From positions 1 through 64,000 of the forward strand of contig JAIELH010000001.1 in the NCBI GenBank assembly GCA_019753125.1: a DNA stretch of 64,000 bases. The letters run 5' to 3'. The position numbers were made by a program, and so were the translations under genes. The notes under the pieces are model-generated. The model searched no databases and was not told the DNA's origin. It was given only the letters and a program-made list of their open reading frames with translations. This DNA is from Gallionellaceae bacterium. GTDB lineage: Bacteria; Pseudomonadota; Gammaproteobacteria; Burkholderiales; Gallionellaceae. Shown here piece after piece: positions 10,095 through 20,554 of this stretch (positions are counted from its first letter, which is position 1; each line of letters starts with the position of its first letter).

Positions 10095-11374
10095 CTGCCA
10101 AGAATTTCATCAACTTCCATGTGTTGATTTCCCATAGCCCGTCATGCTTGAACCGTGACGACATGAACATGCAGAAAACAGCCGTATTCGGCGGTGTCAA
10201 CCGGGTACGAATTTCCAGCCAGTCACTGAAACATTCGATGCGGAAGAGCAGCTACTATGAAAGCCATTTCGGTTCAGCATCCATACGCACCCGCGAACTT
10301 GAGAAACTGATCCCATTGTTCGTCGAGGAGTTGCGCGATGAGTTCGATCCTGATTTGATCGCAAAAACAATGGAATTGTTCGTTAGAGCCAAGGTCGCAG
10401 ATGACGAATCCGAAGACGCAGATGAACAAGAAGATAACGCCAGTGGTAATGACGAAAAGAGCAAGAAGCTTGCGGTTGCCCCCTGGACACTTGAAGAAAT
10501 TAAAGTCCTCTGCGGCATCGTCAATGAAGTTTCCCTGACCGATGAAGAGATAAGCAAGGCCAGGGAAAAAGCTGCAAAGCAGAAAGAGCCTAAGGGAAAA
10601 GGTAAGAAAAAGAAGTCCGAGCAGGAGTTCATCGACGAGGCATTAACAAAAAAACGGGTCGATGCTGTTAAGAAGAAAATTGACTCCGTGCGCAAGGCGA
10701 TGGCCTCTGCACTGGACATTGTCTTGTCGGGGCGTATGGCGACCTCTGGGCTAATGACTACAGTTGACGGCGCACTCGCAGTAGCCCATGCCATCACCAC
10801 GCACGCGGTTGAGCCGCAAGATGTGGACTGGTTCACCGCCGTGGATGATTTGACAATAGACGCGGGCGAAACCGGAGCGGGTCATTTGGATACCCAGCAA
10901 TTTTCCTCCGGCGTGTTTTATCGCTATGCCAGTCTGAACCTGAAACAGTTGCAAGTGAATCTGGGGTTGCTCGAAAACATCAAGGCGACAGAAACTGCCG
11001 AATCGCGCCAGCGCGCATTGGACATCGCCCGGCATGTATTCCATCTACTCGCTACTGTTGTGCCATCGGCAAAACAGCAATCCTTTGCTGCGCACAATTT
11101 GGCGGACTTTGCCATTACCAGCTTTTCCGACCAGCCAATTTCGCTTGCCAATGCCTTCGAGCAGCCGGTGAAGCGCGATTACAAAGAGGCGGGATTCCTA
11201 AAACCGTCCATCAACTCGTTGTCTGATTATTGGGCGCGCATCCACCGCGCTTATGGCTTGGACGAGCAGGTATGTGCCTTCGCGGTGGAAGATGGCATCA
11301 AGCTGGGCGATAAGCCCGCGCTGGATTCGCTTAAAGCGATGGAAGATTGGATTATTAACGGTGGGAAAGCATAA
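10091..11374 (+). CDS. casC: Cascade backbone Cas7e/CasC (Cse4)
   Basis: NFINFHVLISHSPSCLNRDDMNMQKTAVFGGVNRVRISSQSLKHSMR. Confidence 0.96.
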   Translation: MTAKNFINFHVLISHSPSCLNRDDMNMQKTAVFGGVNRVRISSQSLKHSMRKSSYYESHFGSASIRTRELEKLIPLFVEELRDEFDPDLIAKTMELFVRAKVADDESEDADEQEDNASGNDEKSKKLAVAPWTLEEIKVLCGIVNEVSLTDEEISKAREKAAKQKEPKGKGKKKKSEQEFIDEALTKKRVDAVKKKIDSVRKAMASALDIVLSGRMATSGLMTTVDGALAVAHAITTHAVEPQDVDWFTAVDDLTIDAGETGAGHLDTQQFSSGVFYRYASLNLKQLQVNLGLLENIKATETAESRQRALDIARHVFHLLATVVPSAKQQSFAAHNLADFAITSFSDQPISLANAFEQPVKRDYKEAGFLKPSINSLSDYWARIHRAYGLDEQVCAFAVEDGIKLGDKPALDSLKAMEDWIINGGKA

Positions 11375-11384
11375 GGAGTCTGCC

Positions 11385-12065
11385 ATGCCGCGCTATCTCA
11401 TCTTACGGCTGGATGGCCCCATGCAGGCATGGGGTACCCATACCTTTGAGGATTTCCGTCCCTCCAATCTATTCCCCACGCGCAGCGGTTTGCTGGGCTT
11501 GCTTGGAGCTTGTCTGGGCATAGACCGGCTTGACCACACGGGGCTGGAACAGCTTGCCGCCAGTGTCGAATTTACCGTTCGTGCAGATCGGGCAGTGCTG
11601 CGTCAAGATGCTGGGAAACCCATGCTGAAAGCCGCTGTAAAGCTCCCTGATTTTCACACTGTGCTTGCTGCCCGCAAGGTAGATGGCTCGGCCAATAAAA
11701 ATCCCGTGGTGTCACGGCGTGAATATTTGTTCGATGCTGCCTTTACCGTAGCGATTGGTGCAAAACCGGCAGCACCCATCATGCTGGAAACGGTTGCCGA
11801 GGCGCTACGTCGCCCATGTTATACGCCTGTGCTCGGGCGGCGCTCCTGCCCTATCACCCGGCCTTTGCTGGAAGGCTCGCCAGTTGAAGCAAGCGATGCC
11901 AAGGCTGCACTGGCAAGCGCGTTGCCCGTTGGCGGTTTGATTTATGCCGAAGGTGATCTGGAATCTGCGCAGCCCTTGCGCATTCGTGATGTACCCATGC
12001 ATGGGCGCAACCGTCAGTTTGGCACTCGCCAGGTGTACGTGCATAAGGAGGCACCATGTTCCTGA
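11385..12065 (+). CDS. casD: Cas5e/CasD
   Basis: MPRYLILRLDGPMQAWGTHTFEDFRPSNLFPTRSGLLGLLGACLGI. Confidence 0.95.
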   Translation: MPRYLILRLDGPMQAWGTHTFEDFRPSNLFPTRSGLLGLLGACLGIDRLDHTGLEQLAASVEFTVRADRAVLRQDAGKPMLKAAVKLPDFHTVLAARKVDGSANKNPVVSRREYLFDAAFTVAIGAKPAAPIMLETVAEALRRPCYTPVLGRRSCPITRPLLEGSPVEASDAKAALASALPVGGLIYAEGDLESAQPLRIRDVPMHGRNRQFGTRQVYVHKEAPCS

Positions 12066-12679
12066 GTCGCGTCGAAATCCCGTGGGAGTTTTCCCGCAAC
12101 CCTTATGAACTGCACCGTCAACTCTGGAGGCTGTTTCCCGGTGAGGAAAAAGAAACCCGTAGCAACAGCGAAGAGTCGCGCCAAGGTTTTCTGTTTCGTA
12201 TCGAGGACAACCCGACGGGTCGCCCGGCACGTTTGCTGGTGCAATCGCGGCGCGCGCCAGAATCCGCATCTGGGGTGGTGTTGGTTGGTACGCGCGAAAT
12301 TCAACCTCAACCTGTTGCAGGTCAGCGGCTGTCCTTTCTTCTTACGGCCAATCCGGTCAAGACCATCGCCGATGCGCAACGCGATGCCAAGCCGGGTAAA
12401 AAATCTGAGAAATGCCGTGTGCCGTTAATCAAGGAAGAAGAACAGCGCGAATGGATTTCGCGCAAGCTCGCCGATGCGGGCAAAATTGAAGCAGCCAATG
12501 TATTGCCACACGCGCCTATTTATTTTCGCAAGGGTAATCGAGGCGGCAAACTGGCAACCGTTACCTTTGATGGCGTGTTGCGTGTAAGTGATCCAGCACG
12601 GATGACTGAGCTGCTGGTCAATGGAGTTGGCCCCGCTAAAGGTTTCGGCTGCGGCCTGCTCTTGGTGCGCCGCCTTTAA
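12056..12679 (+). CDS. casE: Cas6e/CasE crRNA endonuclease
   Basis: MFLSRVEIP start; C-terminal GVGPAKGFGCGLLLVRRL glycine-rich loop. Confidence 0.95.
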   Translation: MFLSRVEIPWEFSRNPYELHRQLWRLFPGEEKETRSNSEESRQGFLFRIEDNPTGRPARLLVQSRRAPESASGVVLVGTREIQPQPVAGQRLSFLLTANPVKTIADAQRDAKPGKKSEKCRVPLIKEEEQREWISRKLADAGKIEAANVLPHAPIYFRKGNRGGKLATVTFDGVLRVSDPARMTELLVNGVGPAKGFGCGLLLVRRL

Positions 12680-12681
12680 AT

Positions 12682-12707
12682 ATTGTGCTATCATTTGATG
12701 GCACAAT
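12682..12707 (+). promoter_or_regulatory. Palindromic operator candidate upstream of the TA pair
   Basis: ATTGTGCTATCA-TT-TGATGGCACAAT, 26 bp with one mismatch, between the cas6e stop and the antitoxin start. Confidence 0.65.
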
Positions 12708-12728
12708 TTACTGAAAGGCAGGCAAGCT

Positions 12729-13052
12729 ATGGACGCTTTTACTATCCGCGACTTACGCGAACGCACCGGCGAGTTGATACGCGATGCCGAGGCAGGCAAG
12801 CTTTCCATTGTCACCAAGCATGGGCAGCCGGTATTTGTGGCGGTGCCGTTTGATGAAACCTTGCTTAAAGAGGGCGTGGGGGTTGCGCTGGCAGTGAAGC
12901 TTTTTGATGATGAGGTAATCAGCCTCGGCAAGGCGGCAAAGCTTGCGGGGATGCCACAAGGCGAATTCATTGACCATCTCGGTGCGCTGAAAATTCCGGT
13001 TGTGCGTTACGGCAAGGAGGAATTACAGCAGGAGCTAGCGGCCTTTGAATAA
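12729..13052 (+). CDS. Antitoxin: Phd/YefM-like N-terminus fused to a UPF0175-like C-terminus
   Basis: TIRDLRERTGELIRDAEAGKLSIVTKHGQPVFVAVPFDE (Phd) followed by AVKLFDDEVISLGKAAKLAGMPQGEFIDHLGALKIPVVRY (UPF0175). Confidence 0.85.
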   Translation: MDAFTIRDLRERTGELIRDAEAGKLSIVTKHGQPVFVAVPFDETLLKEGVGVALAVKLFDDEVISLGKAAKLAGMPQGEFIDHLGALKIPVVRYGKEELQQELAAFE

Positions 13053-13527
13053 GCTCGTCATTGCGGATGCTGGGCCGTTGATCGCGTTTGCCCGCCTTCA
13101 TCAGATTAGCCTGTTGCCGCAGATTTTTGGGCGCGTACTGGTGACGGACATCGTGTTTGCTGAGTGTGCCGGGAGACCGGATTTTCCTGAGAGTGCGCTT
13201 ATCCATGAGGCGGTAACCAGGAAGCAATTGGAGTTGTGTACCGCGCCGGACTTTTCCGCATTCGCGCAAAAAATTGATGCCGGCGAGGCAAGCGCGATTG
13301 CGGTGGCGATTGATTGCGGGTGCGGTGTACTTATGGACGATAAAGCTGGACGCAGGATGGCGATGAATGCCGGTGTACCGGTGATCGGTACGGTGGGTGT
13401 GCTGGTGCTGGCGAAACGCAAAGCTTTAGTTCCGCTGGTGATGCCTCTGCTGGAGGCGCTTGCAACATCCGGTTATTTCCTGAGCGAAGAAATCATAGCC
13501 GCCGCATTAGCTGCATCTGGCGAATAG
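13045..13527 (+). CDS. DUF3368 PIN-like toxin
   Basis: MNKLVIADAGPLIAFARLHQISLLPQIFGRVLVTDIV...DAGEASAIAVAIDCGCGVLMDDKAGRR; overlaps the antitoxin stop. Confidence 0.9.
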   Translation: MNKLVIADAGPLIAFARLHQISLLPQIFGRVLVTDIVFAECAGRPDFPESALIHEAVTRKQLELCTAPDFSAFAQKIDAGEASAIAVAIDCGCGVLMDDKAGRRMAMNAGVPVIGTVGVLVLAKRKALVPLVMPLLEALATSGYFLSEEIIAAALAASGE

Positions 13528-13529
13528 CA

Positions 13530-14727
<1,198 letters not shown>

Positions 14728-14814
14728 AAAATAGCTGAATATTTTCAAACGAGAAGCAAAATGCAATAGTATTTTGCAACTGGATTCCAGCGAATGAAGT
14801 GGTGAAATTCAAAG

Positions 14815-14827
14815 TATCAAAAAATCG
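14815..14827 (+). promoter_or_regulatory. Candidate IHF site in the CRISPR leader
   Basis: TATCAAAAAATCG versus WATCAANNNNTTR (one mismatch), ~28 bp before the first repeat. Confidence 0.45.
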
Positions 14828-14854
14828 CTGCAAATTCAGCGAGAAGGAAGAAGT

Positions 14855-15249
14855 GTGTTCCCCACGCACGTGGGGATGAACCGGCGATACCCTCGCAGTG
14901 ATGCCAGATTTATGAGTGTTCCCCACGCACGTGGGGATGAACCGAACGGATGGGAACCATGGGTTGTCTGCCCAATGTGTTCCCCACGCACGTGGGGATG
15001 AACCGGTGGAGGCATGTGCATCGGGATTTCATGCATGGTGTTCCCCACGCACGTGGGGATGAACCGTGACAAGCGCGGAACTGATGCCATTCAGGTGTGT
15101 GTTCCCCACGCACGTGGGGATGAACCGTTGCTTTGCTGATGCTGAAGTGCTTAAAGGCAGTGTTCCCCACGCACGTGGGGATGAACCGCCTCACTTCGCC
15201 AGGTTGAAGACCAAGCGACAGTGTTCCCCACGCACGTGGGGATGAACCG
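14855..15249 (+). CRISPR. Type I-E CRISPR array: 7 identical 29-bp repeats (GTGTTCCCCACGCACGTGGGGATGAACCG), 6 spacers of 32 bp
   Basis: Repeats start at 14855, 14916, 14977, 15038, 15099, 15160 and 15221 (exact 61-bp period). Confidence 0.99.
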
Positions 15250-15275
15250 CAGCCTGCCCATGCACTGCCGCACAC

Positions 15276-15304
15276 AAAAAAAACCCCGCCGATCAGGGTG
15301 GGGT
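15276..15304 (-). terminator. Rho-independent terminator of the acetate symporter gene
   Basis: Minus strand: ACCCCACCCTGATCGGCGGGGTTTTTTTT. Confidence 0.75.
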
Positions 15305-15323
15305 CGCAGGCTATCCGTGCACG

Positions 15324-17411
15324 TCAATGCGCGGTTGCAGCCTCGGCATTGATGCCGGTATTCTGGCGCACATAAAGTTCATCCCACATATCTTCCGCAC
15401 GTTTATCGCGGGTGAACAAGGAACCCAGAATCACCATCAGGAAGCCCAGCGGGATCGAGATCAAGCCGGGGTTTTTCAACAGGAAGAACGGTTTTTCGAG
15501 GCCCATGATGCTGGCGGTTTGCCCCTCGAATTTCTTCAGGTCATCCTCGGCCTTGGCTTTGGCTTTTTCGGTTGCCGCGATGTCTTTCTTCACCTTGGCG
15601 ATATCGTCCTGCGCCTTCTTCAGCGCGGTCGGGTCGGACGCTGCCGCAGCAAGCGACGCCTCCAGCGGTTGCAACTTCTCGCTCAGCTTCGCCAGTTTTT
15701 CGGCAACACCCGGTTTGGCGGGTTTTTCCGGTGAAGCCGCTTTGGCCGGTTGCGATGCGACGCAACCTTGCAGCGCAAACAGTTCACACACGAAGCTGGA
15801 CGCCGGTTTGGCGGGTTGCGCCTCCCTGGCGGCTTGCGCCGGTTCGCCATCCAGCACCTTCTTGGCCGACGCGATCACCGCCTTCGGATAAGTCATGTTG
15901 GGCGAGACCATCACCAGCCCGATGGCGGTCAGCGTGCCGACCACCATGCCGGCAATGATGCCGGTGGTGTTGCATTTTTTCCAGTACAGCGTCAGGAACA
16001 CGGCAGGCAGGTTGCTCGATGCGGCCACCGCAAAGGCCAACGCAACCAAGTGCGCGACGTTTTGCCCCTTGGCCAAAATGCCGACAGTGATCGCGATCAT
16101 GCCGACAATGCCGGAAGCGACGCGCGCGGCAATCACCTGCTCCTTGGGTGTGGCATGGTCGCCACGAATCACGCCGACGTAGATGTCATGCGCCATCGCC
16201 GAAGCGGCCGCCAGCACCAGCCCGGCCACTACCGCAACGATCGTGGCGAAAGCGACCGCCGCCACGAAGGCCAGCATGAAGTTACCCATCAGCGAATTCT
16301 CGCCGCCGCCCAGATATTGCGCCAGCAACGGCCCGGCCATGTTGCCGCCGGCGTCGACCGAGGCGATCTTGGCCGAACCGACCAGCATCGCCGCGCCGGT
16401 GCCGAGGAACAGCGTCAGCACGTAGAAACCGCCGATGATGCCCATCGCCCAGATGACCGAGGTGCGCGCCGCTTGCGCGGTCGGTACGGTGAAGAAACGC
16501 ATCAGGATGTGCGGCATGCCTGCCGTGCCGAGCACCAGCGCCATGCCAAGCGATATCTGGTCGATCGGGTTTTTCAGGAACAGGCCCGGTTCAAGGAAGC
16601 GCTGGCCGAGCTCTTCCTTGCTCATGCCTGTCGCGGCGTCGCCCAGCAGCTTGGCGACTTGCGCCACCACCTTTTCGTCGCCCACCACGGCTTGCAGGTA
16701 AGCTGGCAGACTGAATCCGTATGGCAACCACACCATAATCACCAGGATGATGGACGCGGTCACCAGCAATACTGCCTTGATGATCTGCACCCAGGTCGTC
16801 GCCTTCATGCCGCCGAACACCACGTAGGCCAGCATCAGAATGCCTACCCCGATCACCGAGATTTCGTAGTCGATACCGATCAGCGTCTTGATCAGCACGC
16901 CGCCGCCGACCATCTGCGCGGTCAGGTAGAACGTGGAAACCGTGATCGTGGAGAGGGCTGCAACTACCTTGGTTTTTTTCGGGTCGTTGCGGAATGCTAG
17001 GATGTCGCCCATCGTATATTTGCCGATGTTGCGGCACGGCTCGGCGATCACCAGCAGCACGGTGATGTACGCCACCAGCCAGCCCACCGAATACATGAAA
17101 CCGTCGTAGCCGTAGAGCGAGATCAGCCCGGCGATGCCGAGGAAAGATGCGGCGGACAGATAGTCGCCCGCGATCGCCCAACCGTTCTGGATGCCGCTGA
17201 CCGAACGGCCCGCCGCATAGAACTCCGAGGTGGTATGTGTCGTGCGTGCCGCCCAGAACGTGACCGCCATTGTGATCGCGATGATCACGCCGAACACCAG
17301 GAAAGTCATCCACTTGAACTCGTCGGCGACCGCACCGCTGCCGGCGAGAGCCGCGCCGCTGCAACACAACGCAACGGCAGAGAGAATCCATTTGCTTGGC
17401 ATCGAGTTCAT
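15324..17411 (-). CDS. actP: Cation/acetate symporter (SSS family) with a long Ala/Lys-rich insertion near the C-terminus
   Basis: Multi-TM; TTSEFYAAGRSVSGIQNGWAIAGDYLSAASFLGIAGLI; likely start MNSMPSKW at 17411. Confidence 0.9.
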   Translation of the reverse strand: MNSMPSKWILSAVALCCSGAALAGSGAVADEFKWMTFLVFGVIIAITMAVTFWAARTTHTTSEFYAAGRSVSGIQNGWAIAGDYLSAASFLGIAGLISLYGYDGFMYSVGWLVAYITVLLVIAEPCRNIGKYTMGDILAFRNDPKKTKVVAALSTITVSTFYLTAQMVGGGVLIKTLIGIDYEISVIGVGILMLAYVVFGGMKATTWVQIIKAVLLVTASIILVIMVWLPYGFSLPAYLQAVVGDEKVVAQVAKLLGDAATGMSKEELGQRFLEPGLFLKNPIDQISLGMALVLGTAGMPHILMRFFTVPTAQAARTSVIWAMGIIGGFYVLTLFLGTGAAMLVGSAKIASVDAGGNMAGPLLAQYLGGGENSLMGNFMLAFVAAVAFATIVAVVAGLVLAAASAMAHDIYVGVIRGDHATPKEQVIAARVASGIVGMIAITVGILAKGQNVAHLVALAFAVAASSNLPAVFLTLYWKKCNTTGIIAGMVVGTLTAIGLVMVSPNMTYPKAVIASAKKVLDGEPAQAAREAQPAKPASSFVCELFALQGCVASQPAKAASPEKPAKPGVAEKLAKLSEKLQPLEASLAAAASDPTALKKAQDDIAKVKKDIAATEKAKAKAEDDLKKFEGQTASIMGLEKPFFLLKNPGLISIPLGFLMVILGSLFTRDKRAEDMWDELYVRQNTGINAEAATAH

Positions 17412-17412
17412 T

Positions 17413-17733
17413 TCAGGCTCCTGTCTTTTGCGTATCGTTGATGATCTCTTGCGCCATCGCGTCGAATTCGGCATTGGCCTTTCTCGAATACACGAAAGCA
17501 ATCGCCCAAGCCACGACGAATTCGGACAACGCGAACAGGATGCCGAAGTTGATCACGCCCCACATCTTGGTCTTGAACAACTCCTGGTAATACGCCGCGC
17601 CGATCGGCAGCATGAAGTAATAGATGACGGAGAAAACCATCAGACCCCACAGGAACACCGTTTTCTTGCGATACAGGTTTTGAAATTTGGGGTTGGCTTC
17701 GATCACCGCCCAATTGATATTCGGATTAGACAT
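17413..17733 (-). CDS. DUF485-like small membrane protein next to actP
   Basis: Two TM helices; short distance upstream of actP as in yjcH-actP operons. Confidence 0.75.
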   Translation of the reverse strand: MSNPNINWAVIEANPKFQNLYRKKTVFLWGLMVFSVIYYFMLPIGAAYYQELFKTKMWGVINFGILFALSEFVVAWAIAFVYSRKANAEFDAMAQEIINDTQKTGA

Positions 17734-17870
17734 GTCAGCTCCTTGAAGACCATCAACAAGTTAATCAACAAACCAGAGGCAGATATTACCAATGCAGCGT
17801 GAGCAAGGTTACGTTAAGCCGCGTTGCAATGCAATATGGGAAAAGACCGCCCATCCATAAAAGAGCAACG

Positions 17871-18578
17871 TCAGTCGGCGCCGCTTACCCAGCGTTGTGC
17901 TTTTTCCAGATCACGCAGCCCGGCGAAATCGCTAATGTTCTTGTTGTGCGCCTGTGCGAGCGCAACCTGGAACAGCTGGGCCGTGACCAATGCGTCCGCC
18001 AGCGCGTTGTGGCGTGCATCGTTCTGGATGCCGAAGTGCGTGATCCAGTCGTCCAGTGAGCGATACCTTGCCGCCAGAGCGGGATTGAGCGCAGGCATCA
18101 CATAGGCCATATCCAGCCAGGGATGCGTGAAAAAAATACCGAGATACCGGCGCAGCGCGCGCTGGATCATCGTCTGGTCGAAGGTGACATGAAAGGCGAT
18201 CAGCGGGTCTTTGCCCAGATAATCGAGAAAGGCCAGCAGCGCATCGGAGGCAGGCTCGCCGCCAGCCTGCGCGGCGCTACCGATGCCATGCAGCAAGATG
18301 TTCTCCTTGTTGCTGGACGCCGGCTGTTGCAGCACGACGTAAAAACTATCCCCCAACACAATCTGCCCATGCACGACAGCCACCGCACCGATCGAAATCA
18401 GGCGATCTTCCATCAGATTCAGCCCGCTGGTTTCCACGTCCACCACGACATAACGCGCACCGCTGAACGGTATGCTCAGCACCGCACGTGACAAGCCTTT
18501 CCAGGCATCCAACCGTTGCCGTTGTGGTGCGGTCAGCTCCGACCGTTTCTCCAGCCAGCGCGCCAACCAGCTCATCAC
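17871..18578 (-). CDS. 3'-5' exonuclease (DnaQ/epsilon-like)
   Basis: ARYVVVDVETSGLNLMEDRLISIGAVAV (ExoI), DARHNALADALVTAQLF (ExoIII). Confidence 0.9.
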   Translation of the reverse strand: MMSWLARWLEKRSELTAPQRQRLDAWKGLSRAVLSIPFSGARYVVVDVETSGLNLMEDRLISIGAVAVVHGQIVLGDSFYVVLQQPASSNKENILLHGIGSAAQAGGEPASDALLAFLDYLGKDPLIAFHVTFDQTMIQRALRRYLGIFFTHPWLDMAYVMPALNPALAARYRSLDDWITHFGIQNDARHNALADALVTAQLFQVALAQAHNKNISDFAGLRDLEKAQRWVSGAD

Positions 18579-20476
18579 AGGTGATACTCCACAGCCAGCC
18601 GCGCTTGCAGTTTACGCGCCTGGCGGAAGGCTTCTTTCAGGATGCGCCGATCCAGTTCATTCAAGCGTTCCGGATCGATCCGGTTGTCCAGCACATCGTC
18701 GCTCAGACCCTGTGCCTTTGCCTCGTCGTGGTGACGCATGCGCAACACCTGAATAAACAGATAAGCGTCGATCCAGGCGTCGATCTCGGACGGGTGAATA
18801 TTCAACCTGGCGGCACTTGCCCGCAGGCGCTGGACCGTGCTGGTATGCGTCACACCCGCCGCCAGGCTGAAGATGCGCGCCGCATCGACGAACGGCGTAA
18901 TGCCGTTGAGCTTGAGATCGAGCTTGCGCTCCTTGCCGACGACAAAATCGCGCACCACGCCGAGAGGCGGGCGGATGCTCATCGCGTTCTCCGCCATCTG
19001 GCGCAGGAAACGGGTATTGCCGCTGGCGGCTCTTGCCAGCCACAACCGCAATTCTTCGGCGAGCGCGTACGCGCCATACAGCGGGCGAAAATCGAAAAAT
19101 ATCGACGCATGCAACAACGCTTCCGGTGTGCCGTTGGTGATCCAGTTTGAAAAAATCCGTTTCCATTCATCCAGCGACAAACACCATTGCGGGTTCGACG
19201 CCATCACATTGCCACGGCACAACGGAAAACCGCACAACGCCAGTGCATCGTTGATGCGTTTGGCGACCGGAGCCAATTGCTCGCGCACCTGCTCGACCGT
19301 CATGCCTTCCGGCACGCTAAAGATCAGCGCATTGTCCTGATCGGTGTTCAGCGTCTGCTCGAAGCGCCCTTCCGAGCCCAGCGCCATCCAGCACAAGCTG
19401 TCGGCCAACGGGGTCGCACCAAGACCGCACGCCGCGCATTCCAGTTCGACCACACGCGCCGTCAGCAAATCGTTGAGCGTCGAAATGAACTGGGTCAACT
19501 GCTCTGCCGCCACCCCCTGCGCCATCATGTTGTGCGCCATGCTGCGGATATCGGTTGCAGCCTGTTGTAACTCTTCGAGGCGCTGCGCGTGGCGTATCGA
19601 CGAACCGATCTGACGCAACCCCACCCGCTGCAACGCGAACAGGTCTTTCTCAGACACCAGCCCGGTCAGCCGCCCGTTTTCGACGACCAGCACATGACGC
19701 AACCCATGCTTGGCCATGACCAGCGCAGCCTCGTAAGCCAACGCCTGAGGAGACAGCAACGTAAGGTTCGTCGTCATCACGCCGATCACCGGCTGCGCCA
19801 GATCGATCTGCGGCAATGCGATGCGTTCCAGCACATCGGGCAGCGTCAGAATGCCAAGCGGCCGCCCCGCCTCATCGACCGCCACCATCGACCCGATGCG
19901 TGATTCATGCATGCGCTGCAACACTTCACGTACGCTGGTTTGCGGCGAGCAAGTGATCGGTGCACGGCGGATGATCGCGGACAATGGGCTGTTCAACGAT
20001 TGCTGCCCGGCGCTCGATTGCGCGTATTGCGTCTGAATGACCTGTTTGGAATGCTCGAGCAGATTGGCGATGCGGCGCGTGCAGAAATCCCTGAACGGCG
20101 CGCTGAGCCCGAGCAGCGTATGAAAATCCGCAGCCGGCAATTCGTAACAGAACGTGTCCTTGCCCGCCCGATATAAACTGGCCACCGGACGATGCGCCAG
20201 CAACGCGCCCAGCGGGAAGCATTCGCCTTCGGCCAGCTCAAGCCAGGCATCCGCATCGGAAGCATCGGCAACACTCTGCTCACCATGCACCATGCCCTGC
20301 TTGATCACTATAAAATGCTCGGCAATACCTTGTTCCGGAGAAACAATCACCTCCCCTTTGGCATAGTAGGCAAGCCGCATACGCTCCAGCATCCATAACA
20401 GATGGGGCTGTTCCATCCGGTCGAATGGCGCATGGGCGGCAAAGAAAACCAACTGGGAAGGATGAATGGCGCTCAT
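18575..20476 (-). CDS. cNMP-binding / CBS pair / DUF294 putative nucleotidyltransferase
   Basis: Cyclic-NMP-like N-terminus, two CBS repeats (MHESRIGSMVAVDEAGRPLGILTLPDVLERI), LGSEGRFEQTLNTDQDNALIF. Confidence 0.9.
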   Translation of the reverse strand: MSAIHPSQLVFFAAHAPFDRMEQPHLLWMLERMRLAYYAKGEVIVSPEQGIAEHFIVIKQGMVHGEQSVADASDADAWLELAEGECFPLGALLAHRPVASLYRAGKDTFCYELPAADFHTLLGLSAPFRDFCTRRIANLLEHSKQVIQTQYAQSSAGQQSLNSPLSAIIRRAPITCSPQTSVREVLQRMHESRIGSMVAVDEAGRPLGILTLPDVLERIALPQIDLAQPVIGVMTTNLTLLSPQALAYEAALVMAKHGLRHVLVVENGRLTGLVSEKDLFALQRVGLRQIGSSIRHAQRLEELQQAATDIRSMAHNMMAQGVAAEQLTQFISTLNDLLTARVVELECAACGLGATPLADSLCWMALGSEGRFEQTLNTDQDNALIFSVPEGMTVEQVREQLAPVAKRINDALALCGFPLCRGNVMASNPQWCLSLDEWKRIFSNWITNGTPEALLHASIFFDFRPLYGAYALAEELRLWLARAASGNTRFLRQMAENAMSIRPPLGVVRDFVVGKERKLDLKLNGITPFVDAARIFSLAAGVTHTSTVQRLRASAARLNIHPSEIDAWIDAYLFIQVLRMRHHDEAKAQGLSDDVLDNRIDPERLNELDRRILKEAFRQARKLQARLAVEYHL

Positions 20477-20554
20477 GGCAGATTACCCATCAGACATGCG
20501 ATGGCGCATTATAGCCTCATGCCAAGTCTGACTACCGACTGCAATCCTTATGGA

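Noticed and set aside
14836-15275. Minus-strand ORFs with repeated SSPRAWGT / RFIPTCVGNT / VHPHVRGEH peptides
   Set aside because: These are translations of the CRISPR repeats, not proteins.
15750-17000. 416-aa plus-strand ORF
   Set aside because: Antisense to actP; composition (H/R/Q rich) typical of shadow ORFs in GC-rich genes.
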